64,000 nucleotides of DNA. It comes from Aquimarina sp. AU58 (GTDB lineage: Bacteria > Bacteroidota > Bacteroidia > Flavobacteriales > Flavobacteriaceae). The stretch lies in assembly GCF_900312745.1 (NCBI RefSeq), contig NZ_OMPD01000006.1, forward strand, positions 1 through 64,000, in the 5' to 3' direction. Shown here one piece after another: positions 37,767 through 46,654 of this stretch (its first letter is position 1; each line of letters opens with the position of its first letter). The notes under the pieces are model-generated. The model was not told where the DNA came from. It searched no databases and worked only from the letters and a program-made list of their open reading frames with translations. Made by a program: the position numbers and the translations under genes.

Positions 37767-38326
37767 ATTATATCAGATTGTATGTATTGGGAGTGTTTAT
37801 TGTGATCGCACATAATACAATTGCTCAAAGTTATAATAAATATGAAGTCCCGAATTTTAATATAGAGTTTAAATATCCTGAAAATTGGTTACTTGAAACA
37901 AATTCTATATATGAAGGTTCGAATAAATCTATCAATTTTATATACCTGTATAGTCCAGAATATGAAAAAAATAATAGAGATGAATTCTCAAAAGAGTTTG
38001 TTGTTATCGCATTTGAAATTGAAAACTTAGGAGGCAAAACAAAGACATTAGAACAAGAAATGAAAGATTTTGTTAATTTATGGATCGAATTTCACGAAAT
38101 TACAGGGTTACCTCTTTTTAAAATAACTATTAAAAAAGAAACCGAACTATTGAGGAATAGAGCATGCTGGATTACCTACCCAACTGACTACGGCACATGT
38201 CACACAATATTTACTGTAATTGGTAATTATAAATATTCCTTAAGTTTACAAGGATCTGATGTAAATAACAAGCAATATATGTCTGTATATACTACTGTTT
38301 TAGAATCTTTAAAATTAATAAAATGA
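37763..38326 (+). CDS. Secreted PsbP/DcrB-like protein
   Basis: A 187-residue protein with a signal peptide (1-21, ending NTIAQ). The mature part opens with NIEFKYPENWLLE, the F-x-Y-P-x-x-W strand found in PsbP-like, DcrB and DUF1795 domains, and later has GNYKYSLSLQGS and YTTVLESLKLIK, the closing strand and helix of that fold. A typical role is as a small envelope protein of unknown function. It may be coupled to the lipoprotein-like ORF upstream. Confidence 0.6.
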   Translation: MNYIRLYVLGVFIVIAHNTIAQSYNKYEVPNFNIEFKYPENWLLETNSIYEGSNKSINFIYLYSPEYEKNNRDEFSKEFVVIAFEIENLGGKTKTLEQEMKDFVNLWIEFHEITGLPLFKITIKKETELLRNRACWITYPTDYGTCHTIFTVIGNYKYSLSLQGSDVNNKQYMSVYTTVLESLKLIK

Positions 38327-38359
38327 TTGAGATAGAGAATAGGTAAAACCAGACACCAT

Positions 38360-39388
38360 TTATTTGCTATTTAAGTATAAAATAGTGTTTTCTAACATTT
38401 TTTTTAACCTCTCTTTATCGTCAATGAATAATGCTATCGTTGTATATGTCTTTTTCATTCCATAAAGTCCAGAAAACATATTTTCTTTTTTCAAAGTGAT
38501 TAGCATATTATGACTTTCTAACTCACCCAGCGGAGATAATTTTATAGTCTTAGTATCAAATTCGATTTCTTTGTTTGTAATTTCGATAGATGCAATGTTA
38601 TTAATGTCTATTGTAGTTTCACTTAGGATACCATAGCGTAGATGTAGGATATTACCTTCTATGGTAATAGGTCTTTTAATAATAGATTTTAAAAAACCAA
38701 AGATTTGAATACTAGAGTATACACTTAATATACTTGCAATCCAGGCTGCAATTACACTCCATTTTAATAAAAGAATATGTAACACATAGGTTTCAACACC
38801 AATGATTACGATAAGTGCGGCTAATAAAGAAATGGTTCCGCTATTTTTATGATAGGTAAATTCATTTTCTGCCAGAATTCTCTTTTTCCAGGATACGAAT
38901 CCATAATAGAATACCGCAAGCTCCATAGTAAGAAATATTGCAATTTTACCAGGTGCAATTTCACCACAGGTTTCCTTTAATGCAGAGAAAAAATCTAACT
39001 CCTGTTTTGCATTTACTTTATATCGTTTTATGGTTTGGCGAACTTTATAAAAAACAAAAATACCTACACCCAGCTCTACAAAAGGAAAAATCCAGTTTTT
39101 TGCCCAATTTAGTGTAGACTGATGTTCTTGCGGAATAATATAAGAAGCGATAACCATTCCTAGAATAAAAAAAGGAACGATAGTAGTTTTAGGAATATTT
39201 TTCTTTTTGATTAATACAAAATAAACAATAGGTATCGTAAAAAGTAGATCAAGAGTGATCCCAATTGATAATGCACCGGTATTTGAAGCGAAGATTTGTG
39301 ATTTGGTGATCAAAACCACTAACAAAATAAGGAGTGCTGGTACTCCGAATACTACTAAATTACTATGGGTTTTCGTTGTCATATTCAT
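38360..39388 (-). CDS. Membrane protein of unknown function with a C-terminal PH-like domain
   Basis: A 342-residue protein. The N-terminal 230 residues carry about seven hydrophobic segments (for example LVVFGVPALLILLVVLI and ISLLAALIVIIGVETYVLHILLL in parts). The last 110 residues look soluble: PITIEGNILHLRYGILSETTIDINNIASIEI in parts, then LSPLGELESHNMLITLKK, resembling a bacterial PH-like domain; that is inference. The start overlaps the end of the Coa1-family gene by 26 bp, so the pair is coupled. An ATG two codons later is equally good. I do not recognise a named family. Confidence 0.6.
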   Translation of the reverse strand: MNMTTKTHSNLVVFGVPALLILLVVLITKSQIFASNTGALSIGITLDLLFTIPIVYFVLIKKKNIPKTTIVPFFILGMVIASYIIPQEHQSTLNWAKNWIFPFVELGVGIFVFYKVRQTIKRYKVNAKQELDFFSALKETCGEIAPGKIAIFLTMELAVFYYGFVSWKKRILAENEFTYHKNSGTISLLAALIVIIGVETYVLHILLLKWSVIAAWIASILSVYSSIQIFGFLKSIIKRPITIEGNILHLRYGILSETTIDINNIASIEITNKEIEFDTKTIKLSPLGELESHNMLITLKKENMFSGLYGMKKTYTTIALFIDDKERLKKMLENTILYLNSK

Positions 39389-39824
39389 TTTGTTTATAGC
39401 CTAATAAATCAATTTGTTCATCGGTTTCATCAATGATTACATACATTTCTTTGTACGTCCATTGGTCATTTTGTTTAGTACCTACAACATATAATTGTGC
39501 TTCACCTTTTGGCCCTTTTATAGGAATTGATATATCTGCAGATCCTGTGTTATTTTTATAAGAAAGGCTACCATTCATTATACCATTAGTCTCTATAGGT
39601 TCTCCCAGGATATTTACTACATATTCATCTTCATTTACTTTAAAAAGAGCATCCTGATAAGGAGCAGATTCAGTGATTAATTCACTTACACCAAATATCA
39701 AAGAACCTAAAAAAATAAAAAATAAAACAATTAGAGTAAGACAGCCTCCCACAGGAACTGCCCAGCCCCAATTTCTGGCAAACCAGCTTTTTTGTTGTAT
39801 ATGATCCTCCATAATTTTTATCAT
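39363..39824 (-). CDS. Coa1-family (cytochrome c oxidase assembly factor) protein
   Basis: A 153-residue membrane-anchored protein. Residues 20-48 form WAVPVGGCLTLIVLFFIFLGSLIFG split by a Gly-rich turn, preceded by SWFARNWGW. After it come SEPYQDAL-like SAPYQDALFKVNEDEYVVNILGEPIE (in parts), then ADISIPIKGPKGEAQLYVVGTK. The Ser-Pro-Tyr region, the GEPI turn and the I-P-I-x-GPKG-x-A block are the Coa1 family pattern. No other oxidase genes are nearby, so the annotation says family rather than function. The ATG at 39812 (MEDHIQQK) is a likely alternative start. Confidence 0.65.
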   Translation of the reverse strand: MIKIMEDHIQQKSWFARNWGWAVPVGGCLTLIVLFFIFLGSLIFGVSELITESAPYQDALFKVNEDEYVVNILGEPIETNGIMNGSLSYKNNTGSADISIPIKGPKGEAQLYVVGTKQNDQWTYKEMYVIIDETDEQIDLLGYKQNEYDNENP

Positions 39825-39918
39825 TATATCCTATAAAGATAAGTATCTAAAATGTGTTTTTTGTTACTAAAATCTTATGATAAATGATATAACTATTGAA
39901 CAAGATAGAACAAACCTG

Positions 39919-39926
39919 TACATTTG
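39919..39926 (+). promoter_or_regulatory. -7 box TACATTTG before the ketosynthase
   Basis: TACATTTG fits TAnnTTTG and ends 14 bp before the TTG start at 39941, so the mRNA would have almost no leader. Confidence 0.5.
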
Positions 39927-39940
39927 CCAAAAATTGAAAA

Positions 39941-41101
39941 TTGCAACAAAAAATATCAATAACAGGAATTTCTTCTATATCTCCATTGGGAGTTTCTTCT
40001 GGCGATATATGGAAAGCATATAAAGATCCATCACATCATATCTCTTTTAAAGATTTTGAAGGAGAACAAGCCCCAATTGCATTACTATCTCAAAACGTAA
40101 AGCAAAAAATAAAAGAACTAAGAGCAGAGAGTTCTCATTATGAGGCATTGGATGACTCGGTTCTTTTTGGTGTTTTTGCAGCCAGACAAGCAGTTAAAAA
40201 TGCTGGATGGAATGAAGATCGCAATTTTGGGATTAATATCGGTTCTTCTCGTGGGGCAACAGGGCTTTTTGAAAAATACCACCAGGAATTTCTAAAAAGT
40301 GGTAAATCGTCTACATTAAGTTCACCCACAACTACACTCGGAAATATCTCATCATGGATTGCGCATGATTTACAAACCAACGGACCAGAAATAAGTCACT
40401 CGATTACCTGTTCGACGGCGCTACATGCTATGCTTAATGGTGTTGCCTGGTTACAATCGGGCTTGGCAGACCAATTTTTGGTAGGCGGAAGCGAAGCCCC
40501 ATTAACGCCATTTACGATTGCACAAATGAAAGCCCTTAAGATATACGCATCTAATGATAAGGCAGCATATCCATGTCAGGCAATGAACTGGAATAAAAAA
40601 AGAAATTCTATGTTTCTTGGTGAAGGTGCCGCTATTGCATGTATAGAAAAAGGAGTAAAAGAAAATGCTTTGGCTTTAATAGGAGGTATTGGCTATGCTA
40701 CAGAACCATTAAAACATAATATATCGATATCTACAGAAGCAGATTGTTTTCAAAAATCTATAAAAATGGCTTTAGGAGAAACTTCTGTAAATGAGGTGGA
40801 TGCGATCGTATTACATGCGCCTGGTACGGTAAAAGGAGATCTGGCAGAATATAATGCGATTAGAACTGTTTTTAAAGATGCACTGCCCGCTTTAACAACA
40901 AATAAATGGAAAATTGGACATACCTTTGGTGCTAGCGGGATCTTAAGCCTGGAGCTTGCAGTACTGATGTTAAAACATCAGGAATTTATACCAGTACCTT
41001 ATGTAGCATATGATAAGTTTCCCAAGCAGTTAAATAAAATAATAGTAAATGCTGTTGGTTTTGGAGGTAATGCCGTTAGTATTTTGCTCGAGCGTCTTTA
41101 A
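39941..41101 (+). CDS. Beta-ketoacyl synthase-like protein in the biotin region
   Basis: A 386-residue thiolase-fold protein starting at TTG (no ATG is available near the N-terminus). The catalytic Cys157 lies in SHSITCSTALHAM, and His327 in IGHTFGASG. The usual HGTGT motif reads LHAPGTVKGD with His292, so the Cys-His-His triad is intact but the second motif is unusual. Family length is normal, although the middle is short. It sits between bioA and bioB. It may help build the pimeloyl chain needed by BioF, an inference from context only; a polyketide- or fatty-acid-related role is equally open. Confidence 0.75.
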   Translation: MQQKISITGISSISPLGVSSGDIWKAYKDPSHHISFKDFEGEQAPIALLSQNVKQKIKELRAESSHYEALDDSVLFGVFAARQAVKNAGWNEDRNFGINIGSSRGATGLFEKYHQEFLKSGKSSTLSSPTTTLGNISSWIAHDLQTNGPEISHSITCSTALHAMLNGVAWLQSGLADQFLVGGSEAPLTPFTIAQMKALKIYASNDKAAYPCQAMNWNKKRNSMFLGEGAAIACIEKGVKENALALIGGIGYATEPLKHNISISTEADCFQKSIKMALGETSVNEVDAIVLHAPGTVKGDLAEYNAIRTVFKDALPALTTNKWKIGHTFGASGILSLELAVLMLKHQEFIPVPYVAYDKFPKQLNKIIVNAVGFGGNAVSILLERL

Positions 41102-41184
41102 TTTTGCGATATTTGAAATATAAAATTTTTGATATTGAAGCGTAGTTGTATACGTCCTCAAGTCATTAAAAAGATTTAGAATAC

Positions 41185-42147
41185 ATGAAAACACAAATCA
41201 CTCTTTTTTTAGTGAGTCTTATCTTACTTTTTTCAGTTCAGGCACAAGAAACTATTCATAGTGAGTTTGAGTCTCAGTTAATCAATATTAATGGATACAA
41301 GATTAATGTAGAAACCAAAGGCAAAGGAAATCCAATAGTATTTATTGCTGGAGGCCCCGGAAATTCTCATGATTATATGCAAGGTAATTTTGGAAAATAT
41401 TATAAAAATCGACAAGTAGTTTTTTTTGATGGTCTGGGGAGAGGATTGTCTGATGATGCCAAAGATATTAAGGAATATTCAATACAGGGAGATGTAGAAA
41501 CATTAGAAGGTATTAGAAAAGCGTTGCAGTTGTCTAAATGGACAGTAGTAGGGCATTCTTATGGTACTGTAGTTGCTCAAGCTTATGCCCTAAAATATCC
41601 TCAATATACAGAGAAGATGATATTGATTAATGGGTTTCATAGTGGGTTAATGTGGCAGGCAAATTGCGATAGTTATAATCATTATGCCAAAACACACTTT
41701 CCAGAAAAATGGACAGTAGTTGATTCATTACGATCAGAAGGGTTTGTATCGAGTGATCCTGAATTTTCAAAAGTATATGGGGATTTTCCAACAAAATATA
41801 TATACTATCATAATACAGAATTAAAGCAACCTGTACCTAAAGATGTAAAACGTTCATGGAACTCTGCTGTGTATTATACCATTGTTGGAAGAGATGCTGA
41901 TTTTCATGTTACAGGTGATATGGGAGATATAGATTTCAGAAGAGAGTTAAAGAAAATACAATCACCGACTTTAATCATTGCTGGCCGTTATGATGGTGTA
42001 TCAACACCAGAATTTGCAATACAGTATAAAACCTATATGCCTAAGGCAAAGTTTGTAATGTTTGAAAAAAGTGGCCATAACCCGTATCTAGAAGAACCTG
42101 AAAAGTTTTTTGAACTGTTTGAGAGTTTTTTAGAGATAAAACATTAA
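41185..42147 (+). CDS. Secreted alpha/beta hydrolase (proline iminopeptidase-like)
   Basis: A 320-residue protein with a signal peptide (1-20, FSVQA-QE). IVFIAGGPGNSHDYM is the oxyanion HGGPG-type loop, the nucleophile Ser125 is in VVGHSYGTV, the acid lies in IAGRYDGVSTPE and the His in FEKSGHNPYLEEPE. The loop resembles proline iminopeptidases. It lies just upstream of bioB, but export makes a BioH-like pimeloyl-ACP esterase role unlikely. Confidence 0.82.
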   Translation: MKTQITLFLVSLILLFSVQAQETIHSEFESQLININGYKINVETKGKGNPIVFIAGGPGNSHDYMQGNFGKYYKNRQVVFFDGLGRGLSDDAKDIKEYSIQGDVETLEGIRKALQLSKWTVVGHSYGTVVAQAYALKYPQYTEKMILINGFHSGLMWQANCDSYNHYAKTHFPEKWTVVDSLRSEGFVSSDPEFSKVYGDFPTKYIYYHNTELKQPVPKDVKRSWNSAVYYTIVGRDADFHVTGDMGDIDFRRELKKIQSPTLIIAGRYDGVSTPEFAIQYKTYMPKAKFVMFEKSGHNPYLEEPEKFFELFESFLEIKH

Positions 42148-42200
42148 TTTTTGTGATATGAGTTTATCATATTAATTGATACAAATACACCAGATTTTCT

Positions 42201-42208
42201 TACATTTG
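42201..42208 (+). promoter_or_regulatory. -7 box TACATTTG of bioB
   Basis: TACATTTG fits TAnnTTTG and lies 21 bp upstream of the bioB ATG, so bioB has its own promoter. No clear BirA-type palindrome was recognised. Confidence 0.5.
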
Positions 42209-42229
42209 ACTTTTAGATTTAGATGATTT

Positions 42230-43333
42230 ATGAGCGTTATTAGACACGATTGGACCAAGCAAGAGATTCTTGATATTTACAATTTACCTATGATGGATTT
42301 ACTGTATAAAGCAGCAACTATTCATCGCGAATATCATGATCCCAATGTCGTACAGGTATCTACCCTGTTATCTATTAAAACAGGAGGATGTCCTGAAGAT
42401 TGTGGGTATTGCCCACAGGCAGCCAGATATCATACCGATATAGAAGGTAATGACCTGATGAGCGTACAACAAGTAAAGGCACAAGCACTTCGTGCAAAAT
42501 CTTCGGGAAGTTCTAGAGTGTGTATGGGAGCTGCCTGGCGTAATGTTAAAGATGGACCAGAATTTGAAAATGTGCTCGAAATGGTTCGTACGATCAATAA
42601 ACTTGATATGGAGGTATGCTGTACATTAGGTATGATTACCGAAAATCAGGCTCAGCGATTAGCAGAGGCAGGATTATATGCCTATAACCATAATTTAGAT
42701 ACTTCAGAAGAATACTATAAAGAAGTAATCTCTACAAGAGGATATGAAGATCGGTTAAAAACAATTGATAATGTTCGTAAAACGAATGTGACAGTTTGTA
42801 GTGGTGGTATTATTGGTATGGGAGAAGAAATAAGTGATAGAGCAGGAATGTTGGCAGCATTATCAAAATTAAGCCCACAACCCGAATCAGTACCTATAAA
42901 TGCATTGGTTGCTGTAGAAGGAACCCCAATGGAAGAAGAAAAACCTGTAGCAATATGGGATATGATTAGAATGGTTGCTACTACCAGAATCGTAATGCCA
43001 AAAACACAAGTACGATTATCTGCAGGAAGGACCGAAATGAGTAGAGAAGGACAAGCCATGTGCTTCTTTGCCGGGGCAAATTCTATATTTGCAGGAGATA
43101 AGTTACTAACGACGCCTAATCCAGATGTGAATAAGGATATGGAGATGTTTAAAACATTAGGACTTAATCCGCAAAAACCATTTGTTAAAAAGGCTCAACC
43201 AGAAACAATCGAAGCAGAGGACTCTATATTCGAACCCCTGGGAGAAAAGCCTAAATGGTCCAGACCAGATCATACTATCGAAAGAAACCAAGCAGCAAAA
43301 GAAAAAGCTAAAGGAGTGATAGCAGATAAATAG
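42230..43333 (+). CDS. bioB: Biotin synthase
   Basis: A 367-residue radical SAM enzyme inserting sulfur into dethiobiotin. The 4Fe-4S site is C54-x3-C58-x2-C61 in GGCPEDCGYCPQ. Further ligands of the 2Fe-2S cluster fall in SSRVCMGAAWR, VCCTLGMI and TVCSGGIIGMGE, and RLSAGR holds the conserved Arg. The C-terminal 35 residues are basic and charged (ERNQAAKEKAKGVIADK), slightly longer than in E. coli BioB. It completes the biotin genes bioF, bioD, bioA and bioB in this window; genes for making pimelate (bioC, bioH) are not seen. Confidence 0.98.
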   Translation: MSVIRHDWTKQEILDIYNLPMMDLLYKAATIHREYHDPNVVQVSTLLSIKTGGCPEDCGYCPQAARYHTDIEGNDLMSVQQVKAQALRAKSSGSSRVCMGAAWRNVKDGPEFENVLEMVRTINKLDMEVCCTLGMITENQAQRLAEAGLYAYNHNLDTSEEYYKEVISTRGYEDRLKTIDNVRKTNVTVCSGGIIGMGEEISDRAGMLAALSKLSPQPESVPINALVAVEGTPMEEEKPVAIWDMIRMVATTRIVMPKTQVRLSAGRTEMSREGQAMCFFAGANSIFAGDKLLTTPNPDVNKDMEMFKTLGLNPQKPFVKKAQPETIEAEDSIFEPLGEKPKWSRPDHTIERNQAAKEKAKGVIADK

Positions 43334-43489
43334 AAATGTGATAAAACCCTTATTGAGGGTTAATAAGCGTTTACATATTTTTAACTGCATCTTTTTATCA
43401 TTAGACTACGCTTATGTAGATCAGTGTAATATTGCCATCACCTACTTTTGGCAGATGTCGCCTTAATTTTTAGGGCTTATTTTTAGTAA

Positions 43490-44374
43490 GTGAAATTAAA
43501 TTTAGAACAAATACCAAGGGTAAAATCAATTACCAAAGAGGAATTTCTTAAGAAATATGTAACACTACAAAAGCCAGTTGTAATCGAACGGTTAATTGTA
43601 GATTGGCCTGCGTATACCAAATGGAATCTTTCTTATATTAATGATATAGCAGGTGATAAGACCGTTCCTTTGTATGATGATCGACCTATTTCGTCTGAGC
43701 GTAAATTTAATGAAGCTCACACTAGTATGAGAATGGAAGCATACCTTACTCTACTTGAACAAGAGCCTACCAATTATCGTATTTTTTTATATAATTTGCT
43801 GAAAGAAGTACCTCGGCTTCAACAGGATTTTAGATATCCAGAGGAGATAGGATTAAAATTTATGAAAAAACTACCATTTTTGTTTTTTGGAGGTAGTGGC
43901 TCTAAAGTTTTTATGCATTATGATATAGATTTAGCTAATATTCTTCATTTTCACTTTCACGGAGAAAAACAATGTATATTATTTCCACCTTCAGAAACAA
44001 AATATTTATACAAATTACCACATTCATTACTATCTCATCAAGGAATAGATTATGCAAATCCAGATTTTAAAAAATGGCCCGCATTACAACATGCCAGAGG
44101 ATATATTACAAATTTAAAACATGGTGAAACATTGTATATGCCAGAGGGATATTGGCATCAGATGACATATTTAACTCCGGGATTTTCTATGAGTATCCGT
44201 TCTGCGCCCCAGGGAGTTGTTCAGTTTTCTAAAGCTTGTTATAATGTGTTTTTTATGCGATATCTGGATAATTTTATGCGAAAAACCAGAGGAGAGAAGT
44301 GGATCGATTATAAAAATAATAAGGCAGTTCTGCGAACGAATAAAAGAAACGGATACACTAAAGAAGAGGTATAA
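43490..44374 (+). CDS. JmjC-like cupin (Cupin_8) protein
   Basis: A 294-residue protein starting at GTG. It follows the Cupin_8 / FIH-like 2-oxoglutarate dioxygenase layout: KPVVIERLIVDWPAYTKW at the N-terminus, VFMHYDIDLANILHFHFHGEKQ in parts with the metal-binding H-x-D pair (His, Asp of HYD), ILFPPSE, and ETLYMPEGYWHQMTYL with the distal His. It should hydroxylate a protein or small molecule; the substrate is unknown. A hairpin terminator follows. The start region KLNLEQIPRVKSITKEEF is typical for this group. Confidence 0.8.
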   Translation: MKLNLEQIPRVKSITKEEFLKKYVTLQKPVVIERLIVDWPAYTKWNLSYINDIAGDKTVPLYDDRPISSERKFNEAHTSMRMEAYLTLLEQEPTNYRIFLYNLLKEVPRLQQDFRYPEEIGLKFMKKLPFLFFGGSGSKVFMHYDIDLANILHFHFHGEKQCILFPPSETKYLYKLPHSLLSHQGIDYANPDFKKWPALQHARGYITNLKHGETLYMPEGYWHQMTYLTPGFSMSIRSAPQGVVQFSKACYNVFFMRYLDNFMRKTRGEKWIDYKNNKAVLRTNKRNGYTKEEV

Positions 44375-44393
44375 TATCCTTAGGATTATATAA

Positions 44394-44443
44394 AAAACAA
44401 AACCTCGACTACTGAGTTTTTACTCAATGCCAAGGTTTTGTTT
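44394..44443 (+). terminator. Terminator after the cupin gene
   Basis: AAAACAAAACCT pairs with AGGTTTTGTTTT across an inner ACTGAGT/ACTCAAT hairpin. The T-rich right arm suits the plus strand. Confidence 0.65.
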
Positions 44444-44496
44444 TCTAAGGATGTTTAATAACAGAGAAGGATCTGATTAAGAATCTCTTAGCATGT

Positions 44497-44661
44497 TTAC
44501 AAGGTTGGGGTGAATTTTTTTAAATTCTTAATCACTTCAATAGCAGTTTCTACAACTTCTACAATATCATCGATTAAATCTCCAATAGGACCTCCTCCTT
44601 CTATTTGAGTAGTTTCTTCAAAGCTTAATTCGCTTACTTTCAATTCGTTTAAATTTTTCAT
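44497..44661 (-). CDS. Double-glycine leader peptide 1 of the export locus
   Basis: A 54-residue precursor. The leader MKNLNELKVSELSFEE then TTQIEGG ends in Gly-Gly near residue 23; the MKNL start and E-L-S-x2-E pattern recur in the other peptides of the locus. The 31-residue core begins GPIGDLIDDIVEVVE and continues TAIEVIKNLKKF; it has no Cys and should form an amphipathic helix. It has its own copy of the palindromic promoter 104 bp upstream and lies 3 kb from the other peptide genes. Activity unknown; a bacteriocin or a signal are both possible. Confidence 0.75.
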   Translation of the reverse strand: MKNLNELKVSELSFEETTQIEGGGPIGDLIDDIVEVVETAIEVIKNLKKFTPTL

Positions 44662-44764
44662 AGTTAAATAATTTACAGATTTATGATTCTAATTAGTATT
44701 CTAGTGATTAGTTTGCCCAAAAGCTTCTTTCATAAATTCTTTAGCTTTTTATCATTTTCTGGTT

Positions 44765-44799
44765 CAAACTTAAGCCGCAAGAGTCTCATATTTTGAGAC
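44765..44799 (-). promoter_or_regulatory. GG-peptide promoter module, site A
   Basis: A 17-bp imperfect palindrome GTCTCATATTTTGAGAC at 44783-44799, exactly 10 bp, then TAAGTTTG on the minus strand (44765-44772), a full match to TAnnTTTG. It reads toward the peptide gene at 44497-44661. Same layout as sites B, C and D. Confidence 0.8.
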
Positions 44800-44846
44800 A
44801 TACTAAAATTTTGTAGCTGCTTATCATTTATAATGATTTATGCGAT

Positions 44847-45035
44847 TTGGATTTTGAAAGATATCTGGGGTTAATTCTATGTAATTCATTAGAATTTGAT
44901 AAGTATAGGGTATTAGCCATAGAATTAGAGGCGAGATTCAAATTCAAGACTACATTTTACATTTCGTTCAAAAAAGAAACTGGATTGACACCTCGTCAAT
45001 TTAAATCTAAAAACAAAAAGGTTCCGAATTCTTAA
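44847..45035 (+). pseudogene. AraC-type HTH remnant (5'-truncated)
   Basis: A 62-codon frame whose end, LAIELEARFKFKTTFYISFK then KETGLTPRQFKSKNKK, matches the second helix-turn-helix of AraC-family regulators (usual form: A-x-x-x-GF-x-S-x-x-x-F-x-x-x-FK-x-x-G-x-TP-x-x-x). The first HTH and any sensor part are missing, and the first 20 residues do not match a proper N-terminus. It starts 48 bp from promoter site A, pointing the other way. It may be the wreck of the regulator of the peptide at 44497-44661. Confidence 0.65.
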
Positions 45036-45211
45036 ATTTTAATAATATCGGACATTGATTTCATAAAGCCTATCTAGTTTTGGCTATAATTAATTGCGTA
45101 TCGGTCTATTTATAAATTGATGTTTGCGAGTACTTCATTGCGATCATTTTTAATGAAACCGATAGGTTTTTTATTTGTCAATGAAATGTAACTTTTAAAA
45201 ATTTGATTAGT

Positions 45212-46600
45212 ATGAATTTACACAACGGTATTAAAAATTTAAAAAGATGTTTTTTAATCTTATCCGTGATTTTGTTTACAGCTTGTCAGTCTGATGATGA
45301 TCAACCCGAGCCAGAAAAAACTATAAATGGCTTTTGGTTAGCCGAAGATAAAGGATATGTCGTAAAGATTACCGACACAACAAAAGTGTTGTATGGCATA
45401 AATTCTATTGGATGTACTGTTATAGAAAATAATTTTGTGCCAGAAGAATCCTGGGGTATACCGCTAGATCTAATTAGCCCTGACAAATTAGTAGGAGCTC
45501 CAGAGCTTAGTGTATCTAGTATTGAGTTTAAGAGGCTATTAAATCAAAATGAGTTTTGCCTCCCTGATCAGATTGCCAATACTAAAGATCCAAAGATTAA
45601 TTTTGATCATTTTTGGAATATTTTTAATGATTATTATGCTTTTTTTGAAACAAGAAATGTAAACTGGTCGCAATACAAAAACCTAAGAGAACAAGTAACT
45701 TCAGAGAATTTTTATGATATTCTACAGGAATTAGTTTTTCTTTTGAAGGATGGGCATGTAGGTATTGATGACGAAGCTAATAATATTGCGATCGATGCAG
45801 GTTCTCCTGATCTGATTTCTAGATTAAATTCAAGTTTAAGTGGGAACTTAATTATCCAATCTGGAGAAGATTATAATACACTATATAACCAGAAATTACA
45901 AACTATAGCATCAAAGTATTTAGATAATGAATTTAAGGCTGATGAAAAAGGAAAAATAGTGTGGGGGATGATTGGTAATGATATCGCATATATTAATATT
46001 TTGGGAATGGAAGGGTATAGCACTACCACAAAAAATGAGATGGAAATATTAAACTCGGTATTAGACAAAATAATGAATGATCTTAAAGGTGCTGCAGTTT
46101 CTAAATTAATAATCGATGTTCGTTTTAATGGTGGGGGTTATGATATGGCTTCAGTGAATATAGCTTCGCGATTTTTGGATCATGAACGACTTGCATTTTC
46201 TAAAAAAGCAAAATTAGGAGACGATTTTACTAAAAGTACATCGGTATCTATGACTCCCAAAGGTGATTTTCAATTTAAAGAAGATATAGTAGTATTAACA
46301 AGCCCCTTAACAGCAAGTGCAGCAGAGGTTTTTACACTTTGTATGAAAGATTTACCTTATGTAACATTAGTTGGTGATAATACAAATGGAGTTTTTTCAG
46401 ATATTTTAGTACACACTTTACCAAACGGAGCTTCAATAGCATTGTCTAATGAGGTGTATAGTGATGCTAACGGAAAGGTTTATGAAGCGATTGGGGTTGG
46501 TCCAGGCGAAGAAAATAGAGTTCCATTATTTTCTAACGATGATTTTGTTAATGAAAAAGATAGTGGAATAGAAAGAGCAATCACTCTTTTAAATAAATAG
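45212..46600 (+). CDS. S41 family peptidase lipoprotein
   Basis: A 462-residue protein from the ATG at 45212 (a TTG start at 45203 adds three residues). The lipoprotein signal ends ILFTACQSDDDQPEPE, with an acidic surface-export-like tail. After a poorly conserved N-terminal region, FDHFWNIFNDYYAFFETRNVNW opens the tricorn-core helical domain, and the S41 catalytic domain shows LLKDGHVGI, IIDVRFNGGGYDMASVN and TSPLTASAAEVFTL with the nucleophile Ser. There is no clear PDZ domain. It cleaves proteins at the outer membrane or surface; targets unknown. It may be unrelated to the peptide locus around it. Confidence 0.85.
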   Translation: MNLHNGIKNLKRCFLILSVILFTACQSDDDQPEPEKTINGFWLAEDKGYVVKITDTTKVLYGINSIGCTVIENNFVPEESWGIPLDLISPDKLVGAPELSVSSIEFKRLLNQNEFCLPDQIANTKDPKINFDHFWNIFNDYYAFFETRNVNWSQYKNLREQVTSENFYDILQELVFLLKDGHVGIDDEANNIAIDAGSPDLISRLNSSLSGNLIIQSGEDYNTLYNQKLQTIASKYLDNEFKADEKGKIVWGMIGNDIAYINILGMEGYSTTTKNEMEILNSVLDKIMNDLKGAAVSKLIIDVRFNGGGYDMASVNIASRFLDHERLAFSKKAKLGDDFTKSTSVSMTPKGDFQFKEDIVVLTSPLTASAAEVFTLCMKDLPYVTLVGDNTNGVFSDILVHTLPNGASIALSNEVYSDANGKVYEAIGVGPGEENRVPLFSNDDFVNEKDSGIERAITLLNK

Positions 46601-46610
46601 AAATTTTATG

Positions 46611-46652
46611 AAAGGGGGCAGTATTTCTAAATTGATATATTGCTCCTTTTTA
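46611..46652. terminator. Hairpin between the S41 and recX genes
   Basis: AAAGGGGGCAGTAT pairs imperfectly with ATATTGCTCCTTTTT (loop about 13). It lies between two convergent genes and has T and A tracts on the two sides. Confidence 0.6.
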
Positions 46653-46654
46653 AA

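Noticed and set aside
37574..37828. A minus-strand frame of 84 codons in the bioA-downstream gap.
   Set aside because: It is antisense to the lipoprotein-like frame that couples to the next gene, and it overlaps the next gene start; composition is like a shadow frame.
41185..42147. The hydrolase next to bioB as BioH.
   Set aside because: It has a clear signal peptide and a proline-iminopeptidase-like loop, whereas BioH works in the cytoplasm.
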